A DNA stretch of 64,000 nucleotides. It comes from Hydrogenophaga pseudoflava (GTDB lineage Bacteria; Pseudomonadota; Gammaproteobacteria; Burkholderiales; Burkholderiaceae_C). The notes under the pieces are model-generated. The model made no database searches. It had not been told where the DNA came from and saw only the letters and a program-made list of their open reading frames with translations. The stretch spans positions 372,001 to 436,000 of the forward strand of contig NZ_JAVHJP010000001.1 of assembly GCF_031020795.1 (NCBI RefSeq), given 5' to 3'. The position numbers and the translations under genes are program-made. This document shows, in pieces, positions 41,992 to 50,587 of this stretch (its first letter is position 1; each line of letters begins with the position of its first letter).

Positions 41992-42070
41992 TCCGGTCAT
42001 GATCGAAGCGCCGGAGGTCTGAACCGGCCCGAAGGAACAAAGCCCGCCAGCGGCGGCGGGTTTTGCGTTT
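41992..42070. repeat. direct repeat, copy 2 (inner flank of the defence-like island)
   Basis: This segment is 90% identical to 38162-38240. It begins with an orphan 3' fragment of the small basic gene (reading PVMIEAPEV and stop), followed by a terminator, and abuts the stop codon of the intact DUF2274 gene. The 5' part of the small gene is absent here; unrelated sequence toward the methylase promoter replaces it. Confidence 0.9.
42041..42064. terminator. bidirectional terminator at the end of the trb operon
   Basis: CCCGCC (42043-42048) pairs with GGCGGG (42055-42060). TTTT follows on the plus strand, and CTTT on the minus strand after the same stem. On the minus strand it lies 6-30 bp after the DUF2274 stop and should end the traG-trb transcript. 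Confidence 0.75.
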
Positions 42071-42354
42071 TATGACCTGAGCGAGGGTGCATCGGTCCCC
42101 GGCGCAGCCGCCGAGGGCCGCGAAAGCGGCGGCTTGACGCGCTCGCCCTTCCTGAATCCTCGATCCCCCGCCATGAAGGCTTCCAGCATGTGCGGGATCA
42201 GCGTCATGGCATCGGCCGCCTCACCATAGGTCTGCGCGTGCAACGCGGCGTAGCGGTCGAGGTCGGCTTTCAGGCTGGCCGGGCAGGCAAATATCAGCTT
42301 GACGCTCTCGGTCTTGGGCAGCGGCCCGAGTCGCAGTTTCTTGGTCGTGCTCAT
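42070..42354 (-). CDS. DUF2274-domain protein of the trb operon
   Basis: A 94-residue protein (LRLGPLPKTESVKLIFACPA, then LKADLDRYAALHAQTYGE) of the DUF2274 group, which regularly follows trbI in Tn4371-type elements. The sequence suggests a small ribbon-helix-helix-like domain with a disordered proline-rich tail. It overlaps trbI by 4 bp and ends the operon at a bidirectional terminator. Its function is not established. A decayed 3' copy lies at 38241. Confidence 0.85.
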   Translation of the reverse strand: MSTTKKLRLGPLPKTESVKLIFACPASLKADLDRYAALHAQTYGEAADAMTLIPHMLEAFMAGDRGFRKGERVKPPLSRPSAAAPGTDAPSLRS

Positions 42355-43613
42355 TGCGAAGTTCCCCGATTGAAGAACAGCGGCTGGTAGGGCCGCAGCA
42401 CCAGATCGCGGTTCACGATGATCCTCACCGGCAGACCTGGCCGGCTGGTCAGCGTCGGCTGGATGTTCATGTTGCGCCGGGTTATTTCCTGGCCCACCTG
42501 ATTGATGCTGTCCTGCGCGGTGTCGCGCCCGGCGATCACGATGCGGTTGCCGTCCTGACGGTTCTCCGGCGCGGCCAGCTCGGCACCGATGCCCAGCAGC
42601 GTGGTCAGCGCCGCGCCGGCAAAGACGCGGCCCCAATGCCAATCGACGCCATCCTCCAGGCCGGCGTAGCCGGCCGGATCGGTACCCACGGGGTTGTCCA
42701 GCGTCAGCGAAGACGTGTCCGGCAGGATGACGCGGTTCCACACCACCTGCACGCGGCTCTGCCCGTAGCTCACCTGGCTGTTGTACCTGCCCAGGATGCG
42801 CGAGCCCTGCGGGATCAGCAGGAACTTGCCCGTGGCCGTGTCATAGACCGGCTCCGTCACCGTGGCGATCACGTCGCCCGGTAGGTCCGACTTGATGCCC
42901 GTCACCAGCGCCCCGGCGATCACCGTCCCGGCCATCACCTGGTACGGCGAAGCCGGCATTTGCAGATGGCCGGAATTGCGGGTTTCCGTAGAACCGGCTT
43001 TCTGGAAAGCCTCCTTCTGGTCCTGCCGGTTCTGCGCGGTGGTCGGGTCGGTGAGCTGGGCCGCCGTCGAGGCTGGCCCAGCGGCGAGCGGGTCGAAGGC
43101 CGCCAAGGCGGATCCCGGGCCGGCAGTGGCGGCCTGCGTAGGCGCAGCGGTCTTCTGTCCACCCGATTGGAAGAACACCGTAGAGGCTGCCGCTGCATCC
43201 GCTTCCTTGCGCCGTGCGTCCTCCGGGTCATGTCCCGGTGGGGCATAGACAGGCGTCACCGGCTGCTGCGACTTCACGATGGCCGGACCGAGATCGCCCG
43301 GCAGCGGCGGCCCCAGCTCGGGCACCTTGACCGGCAGCTTGGAGTAGTCGGCTGGCAGGCCATCCAGCCCTTCGGACTTCGAGACGCGATCCACGTTGTA
43401 CAGCTCGGTCTGTTCGCCAGCACTGCGCCGATGCGGCTGGAGCGACCAGATGGTGGCCCCGAGCACGGCCACCGACAGGCCGCCAGTGAGGATGGCCAGC
43501 GCGCGCCGGTTCAGGCGCGTGACCGGACGCGGCTGGGCGCGCAGCGCCACCGCCTCCGGCGCCACCTTGGCCGCCGAAGGCGCGGCAAGGCCGGGAGTGT
43601 CGTCCTGGCTCAT
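42351..43613 (-). CDS. trbI: conjugal transfer protein TrbI (VirB10-like)
   Basis: A 420-residue VirB10 homologue. A short cytoplasmic N-terminus precedes one transmembrane helix (ALAILTGGLSVAVLGATIW, about 38-56). A proline-rich periplasmic region (about 90-215) and the conserved C-terminal beta-barrel domain (ILGRYNSQVSYGQSRVQVVW, about 284-303) follow. It spans both membranes in the type IV secretion core and couples ATPase action to the outer-membrane pore formed with TrbG. The start at 43613 leaves a 2-bp gap from trbG. Confidence 0.93.
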   Translation of the reverse strand: MSQDDTPGLAAPSAAKVAPEAVALRAQPRPVTRLNRRALAILTGGLSVAVLGATIWSLQPHRRSAGEQTELYNVDRVSKSEGLDGLPADYSKLPVKVPELGPPLPGDLGPAIVKSQQPVTPVYAPPGHDPEDARRKEADAAAASTVFFQSGGQKTAAPTQAATAGPGSALAAFDPLAAGPASTAAQLTDPTTAQNRQDQKEAFQKAGSTETRNSGHLQMPASPYQVMAGTVIAGALVTGIKSDLPGDVIATVTEPVYDTATGKFLLIPQGSRILGRYNSQVSYGQSRVQVVWNRVILPDTSSLTLDNPVGTDPAGYAGLEDGVDWHWGRVFAGAALTTLLGIGAELAAPENRQDGNRIVIAGRDTAQDSINQVGQEITRRNMNIQPTLTSRPGLPVRIIVNRDLVLRPYQPLFFNRGTSQ

Positions 43614-43615
43614 GC

Positions 43616-44632
43616 TCAGTTCCTCCCCGCTGCACCAACCACCCCGTCCGTGCGCTCGATGCGCACCACGTCGCCCTTGTCTGCCCCGAGGCGCAGTTCG
43701 GCCGCGCCGAACAGCCGGTCCACGATGTAGTACGGCGGGCGAAAGCGGTAGTTCACCAACTGCCCGTCGCCCTGCGCACCGATCACGAACAGCGGAGGCA
43801 GCTCGCCCTGGGCGATGCCGGCCGGGAACTGGATGTAGACCTTCTCGCCATCGTCGAAGGCGCGCAGCGGCTTCCAGGGCGGGTTGCTGCCGCTGATCGC
43901 GTAGCGGAACCGGATGCGCTCCAGCGACAGGCCGGTATCCACGGGGGCCGCAGCGTTGGCCGCTTGCGCCTGGCGCTGCAGGGCCAGCATCTTGTCCTTG
44001 GGGTAGTCCCAGGACACGGATGCCATCCACGCCTTGTCGGTCGAGGTCAGCTCGATCAGGTAGGTGCGCCGGCTGGTCGTGATGACCAGATTGGTCTTGA
44101 GGCCCGAGCGGATCGGCTTGACCATCACATTCACGCGCAAGTCCGCACCGGAACCGCTGGACGTATCGCCCACGATCCAGCGCACGGTATCGCCAGAGGC
44201 CACCGTCACCAGTTCCTCGCCCGGCTGCAGGGCCACCACGGTCACGCGGCCCACGGCCGCATAGACCTGGTACAGCGCGCCATCGGTGAACGGCCAAACC
44301 TGGATCGCATTGACGTAGCCCTCGCGGGTCGGTGCGATGCGTGCCTCGGCATTGGCGCGGGACACACGCACTTTCTCGTCGGCCGGCTCCGGCATCGGCG
44401 CCGGTTTGGCACTGTCCTCCGCCACGGGCTTCAACTGCGCCGGCATCGGCAACACCTCGGGCACGGCCACAACTTCCACGGGCTTGGGCGCTTCCGGCAA
44501 CGGTTGGGCCTGTACCGGCTCATCCAGCGCGATCACCGGCGGCGGCTTGCCCTGCGTGGCGCAGCCTGCGAACAGAACGGTCGATGCCAGCAGGACCACC
44601 GGCAAAGCGGATTTGCAGAAAAACGTGTTCAT
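43616..44632 (-). CDS. trbG: conjugal transfer lipoprotein TrbG (VirB9-like)
   Basis: A 338-residue VirB9 homologue with a lipoprotein signal (LFAGC, lipidated C24), a proline-rich linker (about 30-90) and the two VirB9 beta domains (VYAAVGRVTVVALQPGEEL about 127-145; GEKVYIQFPAGI about 270-281). It forms the outer-membrane collar of the mating pore with TrbI. It overlaps trbF by 4 bp. Confidence 0.93.
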   Translation of the reverse strand: MNTFFCKSALPVVLLASTVLFAGCATQGKPPPVIALDEPVQAQPLPEAPKPVEVVAVPEVLPMPAQLKPVAEDSAKPAPMPEPADEKVRVSRANAEARIAPTREGYVNAIQVWPFTDGALYQVYAAVGRVTVVALQPGEELVTVASGDTVRWIVGDTSSGSGADLRVNVMVKPIRSGLKTNLVITTSRRTYLIELTSTDKAWMASVSWDYPKDKMLALQRQAQAANAAAPVDTGLSLERIRFRYAISGSNPPWKPLRAFDDGEKVYIQFPAGIAQGELPPLFVIGAQGDGQLVNYRFRPPYYIVDRLFGAAELRLGADKGDVVRIERTDGVVGAAGRN

Positions 44633-45333
44633 GGTTTTGTTCCTTCGGAAGAATCGAGTTCGCGGCTCCACGACAGGCCGTTGACGTAGATGCCCAGGGG
44701 GTTCTTGCGCAGCCGCTGCTCGGTGCGCGGGGTCTGCTGCACGATGGACACCACCGCGTTCCAGCGCTCGGTGCGGTCCAGTGCGCCCGTGACGAAGCGC
44801 TGCTCGGTCCAGCGCACGTTGAACGACGTGTCGCTGGCGCGGGTCACGCTGGCGATCTGCACCGTTACCGACTCCTTGCCGATGCGCGCGAACGGGTCGC
44901 TGGTGCGGGCGTACTCGTTGAGCACCACCGCGCCCTTGTCCGTGGCGTAGTCGTACGCGTCGAGCCAGTTCTGCCGCACCACGATGGGGTCGATGGAGAG
45001 GGAGCGCACCAGCGTGACGAAGCGCGCGATGTGGTGGGCCGTCTGCGCATCGGTCGGCCGGTACGGCGTGGCCGCCTCGCCCACGGTGCGCACCTGGCCG
45101 GCCTGGTCCACCTCGATGACGTAAGGCGTCACGATGGACTGCGCCGAGCGCCACACCAGGCCGCCCGCCATCAGCAAGGCCAGCGACAGGCAGCCGAAAG
45201 CCATCAGCCGCCAGTTCTTCGCCTGCACGCGGGCTGAGCCGATGCGCTCGTCCCAGGCCTGGGCGGCGGATTGATACGGGGTTGCAGGCTGCGGCGTATC
45301 GGCGTAGCGCACCTGTGGTCGTTTGAATCGCAT
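44629..45333 (-). CDS. trbF: conjugal transfer protein TrbF (VirB8-like)
   Basis: A 234-residue VirB8 homologue with a cytoplasmic N-terminus, one transmembrane helix (LMAFGCLSLALLMAGGLVW, about 43-61) and a periplasmic NTF2-like domain ending GIYVNGLSWSREL. It nucleates assembly of the inner-membrane mating-pore complex. It lies between trbL (12 bp away) and trbG (4-bp overlap). Confidence 0.93.
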   Translation of the reverse strand: MRFKRPQVRYADTPQPATPYQSAAQAWDERIGSARVQAKNWRLMAFGCLSLALLMAGGLVWRSAQSIVTPYVIEVDQAGQVRTVGEAATPYRPTDAQTAHHIARFVTLVRSLSIDPIVVRQNWLDAYDYATDKGAVVLNEYARTSDPFARIGKESVTVQIASVTRASDTSFNVRWTEQRFVTGALDRTERWNAVVSIVQQTPRTEQRLRKNPLGIYVNGLSWSRELDSSEGTKP

Positions 45334-45345
45334 GGATGGTTCTCC

Positions 45346-46695
45346 TCAAGAATCGGAATCACGCAGGCTCGGACCGGAACCCGAGCCGCCGCCATCGCCA
45401 CCGCGCAGCGTGTGGGCGGCGGTCGTGGCGGCATGGGTGAGCTGCTGCCTGCGGTGCAGGCGCTTGGCCCAGGCAGGCTGTTCCTTGGCGCCTTCGGCCT
45501 GGGGCGCGCCTTCGGCAGTGCCACCGGCAGCCTCTGCACCGCCGCCTTCGCGGAAAGCCGCCGCAACCCGCTCCTTCATGGAGCGCGCGCCTTCAGCCAC
45601 CTTCTGCCCGGCCGCATGTGCACCGGCCCTGGCGACGTTCCCCACGCCAGCGGCCGCGCCCTTGACGCCGCCGCCGACCGAAGCCGAGCCGGCCTGGAAG
45701 GCCGATCTGGCGCTGCTGGCCGTCGATACCGCCGAACGCGCCCCGCTGGCCGCCATGCGTGCGGCGCCCGGCGCCATGCGCGCACCGGCCGCGACGGCAC
45801 TGCCCGCGCCGGCAACGACCGCTCCAACCGCCACGGCGGCGCCTGCCGCGCCCACGGCGGCCCCAGCCATCGCACCCGCGCCCAACTGCGGCGCACCCGA
45901 CACCAGGCCCGTGGCAATGCCCGGCCCGAAGATTCCCAGCGCCAACAAGGCCAGCGACGCCAGCATCACGACCAGCGCGTGGTCGATGGACGGCTCCGCC
46001 GGATGCACCGTGAACTCGGCGAACAGCCCCGTGCCGATGCCCACGATCACCGCCAGCACCAGCACCTTGATGCCCGAGGCCACCACGTTGCCCAGCACCT
46101 TCTCGGCCAGGAAGGCGGTCTTGTTCCACAGCGCGAACGGCACCAGCACGAAGCCCGCCAGTGTGGTCAGCTTGAACTCGATCAACGTCACGAACAGCTG
46201 CACCGCGAGCACGAAAAAGCACAGGATCACGATCAGCCAGGCGATGAACAGCACCACGATGGGCGCAAGGTTCACAAACACCTCGGGGAAGCCCGCCAGG
46301 TCGCTGATCTGCCGCAGGATCGGCGCCCCGGCGTCGATCCCTGCCTTGGCCAGCCGGCCCGGCTGCAGGAAGCTGCCCATGCTGAGGGTCGAGCCGCTGG
46401 CCGTCAGGCCCAGCCCGGCGAAGGACCGGAACACGATGCCGGCCAGCGCGTTGAAGTTGCCGATGATGTAGGCGAAGGCACCCACGTAGAGCACCTTGCG
46501 CAGCAGCTTGGCGATCACGTCCTCGCCCTGGCCGCTGGCGTGGCCCAGCGCCCAGTACAGCCCGGCGATCGTCATGTCGATGGCGATCAGCGTGGCGGTC
46601 AGGAATGCCACCTCGCCTTGCAGCAGGCCAAAGCCCGAGTCGATGTAGCGCGAGAACGTGTCGAGGAAGCGGTCGATGACCGTCACGTCGTTCAT
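45346..46695 (-). CDS. trbL: conjugal transfer membrane protein TrbL (VirB6-like)
   Basis: A 449-residue polytopic inner-membrane protein with several transmembrane helices (about 30-60, 68-90, 150-260) and VirB6-family sequence (PIVVLFIAWLIVILCFFVL). The last 180 residues are an alanine/glycine-rich, low-complexity tail, as in other TrbL proteins. It forms part of the DNA-translocation channel. Confidence 0.92.
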   Translation of the reverse strand: MNDVTVIDRFLDTFSRYIDSGFGLLQGEVAFLTATLIAIDMTIAGLYWALGHASGQGEDVIAKLLRKVLYVGAFAYIIGNFNALAGIVFRSFAGLGLTASGSTLSMGSFLQPGRLAKAGIDAGAPILRQISDLAGFPEVFVNLAPIVVLFIAWLIVILCFFVLAVQLFVTLIEFKLTTLAGFVLVPFALWNKTAFLAEKVLGNVVASGIKVLVLAVIVGIGTGLFAEFTVHPAEPSIDHALVVMLASLALLALGIFGPGIATGLVSGAPQLGAGAMAGAAVGAAGAAVAVGAVVAGAGSAVAAGARMAPGAARMAASGARSAVSTASSARSAFQAGSASVGGGVKGAAAGVGNVARAGAHAAGQKVAEGARSMKERVAAAFREGGGAEAAGGTAEGAPQAEGAKEQPAWAKRLHRRQQLTHAATTAAHTLRGGDGGGSGSGPSLRDSDS

Positions 46696-46704
46696 GGCAG
46701 CGCG

Positions 46705-47433
46705 TCAGTTGCCGTAGAAGTTCACCGACTGCGGCGTGTACGGCGTGCCGCTGCCCAGGAACCGGCGCGTCACCTCGCGCCCGCGCTCGGCCGCCGCTGC
46801 CTGCCGCGCCAGTTCCAGCGAGGCCGCCCGGTCTTGCGTGAGCTGCAGCCGTTGCGCCTGGATGGACTGCTTGGCCTGCAAGGCCAGCAACTGGTTCGTC
46901 GCCTGCATCGCCTGCAGCGCGCCCACTGCGGACTGGCTCTGGCCCACCAGATCGGCCAGCACGCCTTCGTCGTCGCTCAGGTTCTGCGACGCCTGGGCCT
47001 GCATCTGCATGGTGGTCTGCAAGCCATTGAGCGTGTTCTTCCAGCGTTCCTGCGCATCGCGGTACATCTGGTCGCCGCTGACGGTGGCGGCGTACTGCTC
47101 GGGGTACAGGCGCGCGAACTCCCGATCCATGTTCGCCACGTCGTAGGCCAGGCCCCTGGCCTGGGCGATCAGCCGCTGGGTGGTCGCCAGGTTGCTGCGC
47201 AGCCGGCTGACCACGCTGAACGGCAGGCTGGCCAGGTTGCGCGCCTGGTTGATGAGCATCTGCGCCTCGTTCTGCAGTTGCCGGATCTGGTTGTTGATCT
47301 GCTCCAGCGTGCGGATCGCGGTCAGCGTGTTCTGCACGAGGTTCGTGGGGTCGATCACGACCCATTGCGCCTGCACGGGGGACACCGTGCACAGCATGGC
47401 CGCGATGGCGGCGGCGAGAAGGCGTTTCTTCAT
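46705..47433 (-). CDS. trbJ: conjugal transfer protein TrbJ (VirB5-like)
   Basis: A 242-residue exported, largely helical protein with a signal peptide (cleavage near SPVQAQ, residues about 18-23). It has glutamine-rich coiled-coil segments (LEQINNQIRQLQNEAQML about 43-60). VirB5-type proteins cap the mating pilus and help contact recipient cells. It overlaps trbE by 4 bp. Confidence 0.91.
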   Translation of the reverse strand: MKKRLLAAAIAAMLCTVSPVQAQWVVIDPTNLVQNTLTAIRTLEQINNQIRQLQNEAQMLINQARNLASLPFSVVSRLRSNLATTQRLIAQARGLAYDVANMDREFARLYPEQYAATVSGDQMYRDAQERWKNTLNGLQTTMQMQAQASQNLSDDEGVLADLVGQSQSAVGALQAMQATNQLLALQAKQSIQAQRLQLTQDRAASLELARQAAAAERGREVTRRFLGSGTPYTPQSVNFYGN

Positions 47434-49901
47434 GGCAAGTTCTCCTGGGGGTGGTCAGCGAAGCGAGGGGAAACATGAGGCGCCAGCGGCGCAAGGCCTG
47501 GGAACGCGCGCAGCAGGTCGGCCGCCCAATCGAGGCCGCGATGGCGCAGCCAGGCGAGCGCGAAGCCGGGCGCGCCGGCGTGGCCCAGAACCTCGTCGAT
47601 GGCGCGCTGGTCCTGCGGCGTGGAGGCGCCCGCGAAGGCCAGCGCCGCCGGCCCCAGGTCGAGGTCGAACAGGCGATTGCCGAGGCGCGACTGGTAGTAG
47701 TAGTCGCGCTTGGGCTGCGCTGTGGCAACGATCTCGATCTGGCGGGTGTTGAGCCCGAAACCCTCGTAGATCGTGCGAATCTGCGGTTCGGTGGCCTGCG
47801 GGTTGGGCAGAAAAATGCGGCTCGCACAGCTTTCCACGATGGCCGGCGCGATGCTCGAATCCTGGATGTCCGCCAGGCTCTGCGTGGCGAAGATCACCGA
47901 GACGTTCTTCTTGCGCAGCGTCTTGAGCCACTGGCGGATGCGCGCCGCGAACACCGGGTCGTCGAGGAACAGCCAGGCCTCGTCGAGGATCAGCAGCGTG
48001 GGCGCGCCATCGAAGCGTTCATCAAAACGCGCGAACAGGTAGCCCAGCACGGCCATGACAGCGGCCTTGCTGTGCATCAGCTCCTCCATCTCGAAGCACT
48101 GCACGTCGGCCATGCCCAGCCGGTCGCGGTCGGCGTCCAGCAGCTTGCCGTGGGCGCCACCCAGCACGTAGGGCGCGAGCGCCTGGCGCAGCGCGTTCGA
48201 TTGCAGCAGCACCGCCAGGCCCGTCATGGTGCGCTGCTCCAGCGGCGCACCGGCAAGGCTTCCCAGCGCCGACCAGATGGCGGCTTTCTCATCGGGACCA
48301 ACCGCCACGCCTTCGTGCGCCAGCCGACCTTCCACCCATTCCGCCGCCCAGGTGCGGTAGCCCTCGTGGTCGATGCGGGCGAGCGGCTGGAAGGCGATCT
48401 CGCCATCCGTGCCCAGGTCGTAGTGCTCGCCACCCAGGCCCAGGATGGTGGCGCGCATGGAGCGCCCCATATCGAAGGCGAAGATGCGCGAGCCGCGATA
48501 ACGGCGGAACTGCATCGCCAGCGTGGCGAGCAAGACCGACTTGCCCATGCCGGTCGGCCCGGCCACCAGCGTGTGGCCCACATCACCGATGTGCGTCACC
48601 AGCCGGAATGGCGTGGCGCCATCGGTGCGCGTGACGATCAACGGCGGGCCGCCCAAATGCTCGCTCTTCTCCGGTCCGGCCCACACGGCGGACACCGGCA
48701 TCAGGTGCGCCAGGTTCAGCGTCGAGACGATGGGCTGGCGCACATTGGCGTAGGCGTTGCCGGGGATCGAAGACAGCCACGCATCGACCGCGTTCAAGGT
48801 TTCGGGAATCGTCACGAAGCCCCGGCCCTGGATGACGCGCTCCACCATGCGCAGCTTCTCATCGGCCACGGCCGGGTCGGCGTCGAGCACCGTCACCGTT
48901 GCGGTGAGGTAGCCGAAGGAAACCTGGTCGCTGCCCAACTCCTGCAAGGCCGCGTCGGCGTCGGTGGCCTTGTTGCTGGCGTCCGTATCCACCAACGGGC
49001 TCTCCTGCTGGAAGATCGTTTCGCGCAGCAGCGCGATGACGTTCTTGCGCTTGGCGAACCACTGCCGGCGCAGGCGGGAAAGCTCTTTTTCCGCCTCAGC
49101 TTTGTCCAGGCACAGAAAACGCGTACTCCAGCGATACGCAAATCCCAGGCGGTTGAGATCGTCCAGAATCCCCGGCCAGGTCGAGGTCGGAAAACCCCGC
49201 ACCGTGGCCACGCGCAGGTGCTGGTCGCCCAGCATGGGCGCCAGGCCGCCGACCAGTGCGGAATCGGTCAGCAGCGCATCGATGTGGAACGGCACCTCGG
49301 GCACCGCCAGCGAATAGCGCTGCGTCGAGATGGCGGAATGCAGGTAGGTCAGCGTCTGCCTGTCATCGAGCCAGGCGATTTCCGGCATCACGCCGTCGAG
49401 CAGGTCGAAGACGCGATCCGTTTCCGCGACGAAAGCGGTCAGGCGCTCGCGCCAGTCCACGCCTTCGGTCGGACGGTTCTCGTATAGCAGTCCCGCTGCG
49501 CGCGCACGCGACTCCTCGGCCGGCAGGTACACCAGCGTGAGGTGGTAGCCGCTCTCGAAGTGGTTGCCCGAATCCTCGAATGCGGCGCGGCGTTCCTCGT
49601 CCACCAGCCAGGACAGCGGTTCAGGAAAGTCGGAATGGGGATAGCCCGCCGCCGGCCGGCGCTCGGCTTCGATGAACAGCGCCCAGCCCGAGCCCAGCCG
49701 GCGCAGCGCGTTGTTCAAGCGCGCCGACGTGGCGATCAGTTCGCCCTGCGTGGCGCTGTCCAGATCGGGACCACGGAAGCGCGCCGTGCGCTGGAACGAT
49801 CCATCCTTGTTCAAGACGATGCCCGGTGCCACCAGCCCTGCCCAGGGCAACCAGTCGGCCAGCAGCGCGGGCCGCTGGCGGTATTCGGCAAGGTTCAGCA
49901 T
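47430..49901 (-). CDS. trbE: conjugal transfer ATPase TrbE (VirB4-like)
   Basis: An 823-residue VirB4-type ATPase. Walker A is AGPTGMGKS with K454, and Walker B is LLILDE (636-641). It is a cytoplasmic energy source for pilus biogenesis and substrate transfer and docks on the inner-membrane complex. The N-terminal CagE/VirB4 domain (about 1-400) is intact. It is preceded by trbD after a 12-bp gap. Confidence 0.95.
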   Translation of the reverse strand: MLNLAEYRQRPALLADWLPWAGLVAPGIVLNKDGSFQRTARFRGPDLDSATQGELIATSARLNNALRRLGSGWALFIEAERRPAAGYPHSDFPEPLSWLVDEERRAAFEDSGNHFESGYHLTLVYLPAEESRARAAGLLYENRPTEGVDWRERLTAFVAETDRVFDLLDGVMPEIAWLDDRQTLTYLHSAISTQRYSLAVPEVPFHIDALLTDSALVGGLAPMLGDQHLRVATVRGFPTSTWPGILDDLNRLGFAYRWSTRFLCLDKAEAEKELSRLRRQWFAKRKNVIALLRETIFQQESPLVDTDASNKATDADAALQELGSDQVSFGYLTATVTVLDADPAVADEKLRMVERVIQGRGFVTIPETLNAVDAWLSSIPGNAYANVRQPIVSTLNLAHLMPVSAVWAGPEKSEHLGGPPLIVTRTDGATPFRLVTHIGDVGHTLVAGPTGMGKSVLLATLAMQFRRYRGSRIFAFDMGRSMRATILGLGGEHYDLGTDGEIAFQPLARIDHEGYRTWAAEWVEGRLAHEGVAVGPDEKAAIWSALGSLAGAPLEQRTMTGLAVLLQSNALRQALAPYVLGGAHGKLLDADRDRLGMADVQCFEMEELMHSKAAVMAVLGYLFARFDERFDGAPTLLILDEAWLFLDDPVFAARIRQWLKTLRKKNVSVIFATQSLADIQDSSIAPAIVESCASRIFLPNPQATEPQIRTIYEGFGLNTRQIEIVATAQPKRDYYYQSRLGNRLFDLDLGPAALAFAGASTPQDQRAIDEVLGHAGAPGFALAWLRHRGLDWAADLLRAFPGLAPLAPHVSPRFADHPQENLP

Positions 49902-49913
49902 CGCAGCATCCCC

Positions 49914-50198
49914 CTACACGTCCAGCAGCGGCTTGTGCTTGATGTGCCGCGCAAAGACCTGCATGAACTGCGGATCGACGCGCGCACCCCACACCGCCAG
50001 CGAATGCCCGGCGAGCCACAGCACGACGCCCGGAATCCACAGCTGCAGGCCCAGCCCGACAGCAGCGGCCAGCGTGCCGTTGGCAATGGCCACGGTGCGC
50101 GGGGCGCCGCCCAGCAGGATCGGCTCGGTCAAAGACCGATGCAGCGGAATCTCGAACCCACGGGCGAACCCGGCCGCGAAGGTGTCCGGGGCACTCAT
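49914..50198 (-). CDS. trbD: conjugal transfer protein TrbD (VirB3-like)
   Basis: A 94-residue inner-membrane protein with a typical VirB3 start (EIPLHRSLTEPILLGGAPR, about 16-34) and a hydrophobic hairpin (about 36-65). VirB3 proteins act with the VirB4 ATPase in pilus assembly. It overlaps trbC by 4 bp. Confidence 0.92.
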   Translation of the reverse strand: MSAPDTFAAGFARGFEIPLHRSLTEPILLGGAPRTVAIANGTLAAAVGLGLQLWIPGVVLWLAGHSLAVWGARVDPQFMQVFARHIKHKPLLDV

Positions 50199-50587
50199 AC
50201 GACGGCCCCGCCGGAGAAGCTGAAGAAGCTCAGGAAGAACGAGGACGCGGCGAAAGCAATGGACAGGCCGAACACGATCTGGATCAGCTTGCGAAACCCG
50301 CCCGACGTGTCGCCGAAGGCCAGCGTGAGACCCGTGGCGATGATGATGATCACGGCCACGATGCGCGCCACCGGCCCCTGGATGGAATCGAGGATGGACT
50401 GCAGCGGTCCTTCCCAGGGCATCGAGGAGCCGGCGGCCTGTGCCGTGCCGGCCAGCAACAGCATCAGCGCGGCCAACAGCAGCCCTTGCCCCGCCGGGCG
50501 GGCCAGGGTGCGCAGCCGTGCCAAGCCGGACAGGTGGGGAGGCGGATTGACGGAAACACGGAAAGTAGGAATGGTCATCTGCGTCAT
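50195..50587 (-). CDS. trbC: conjugal pilin TrbC (VirB2-like)
   Basis: A 130-residue prepilin. A long signal region ends near GTAQAAG (residues about 47-53). Two transmembrane helices follow (about 72-90 and 102-126). It is the major subunit of the mating pilus. It overlaps both trbB and trbD by 4 bp. Confidence 0.92.
   Translation of the reverse strand: MTQMTIPTFRVSVNPPPHLSGLARLRTLARPAGQGLLLAALMLLLAGTAQAAGSSMPWEGPLQSILDSIQGPVARIVAVIIIIATGLTLAFGDTSGGFRKLIQIVFGLSIAFAASSFFLSFFSFSGGAVV

Noticed and set aside
41820..42002. 60-codon plus frame over the methylase start and repeat copy 2
   Set aside because: It overlaps the methylase start codon on the opposite strand, and its end falls by chance in the repeat.
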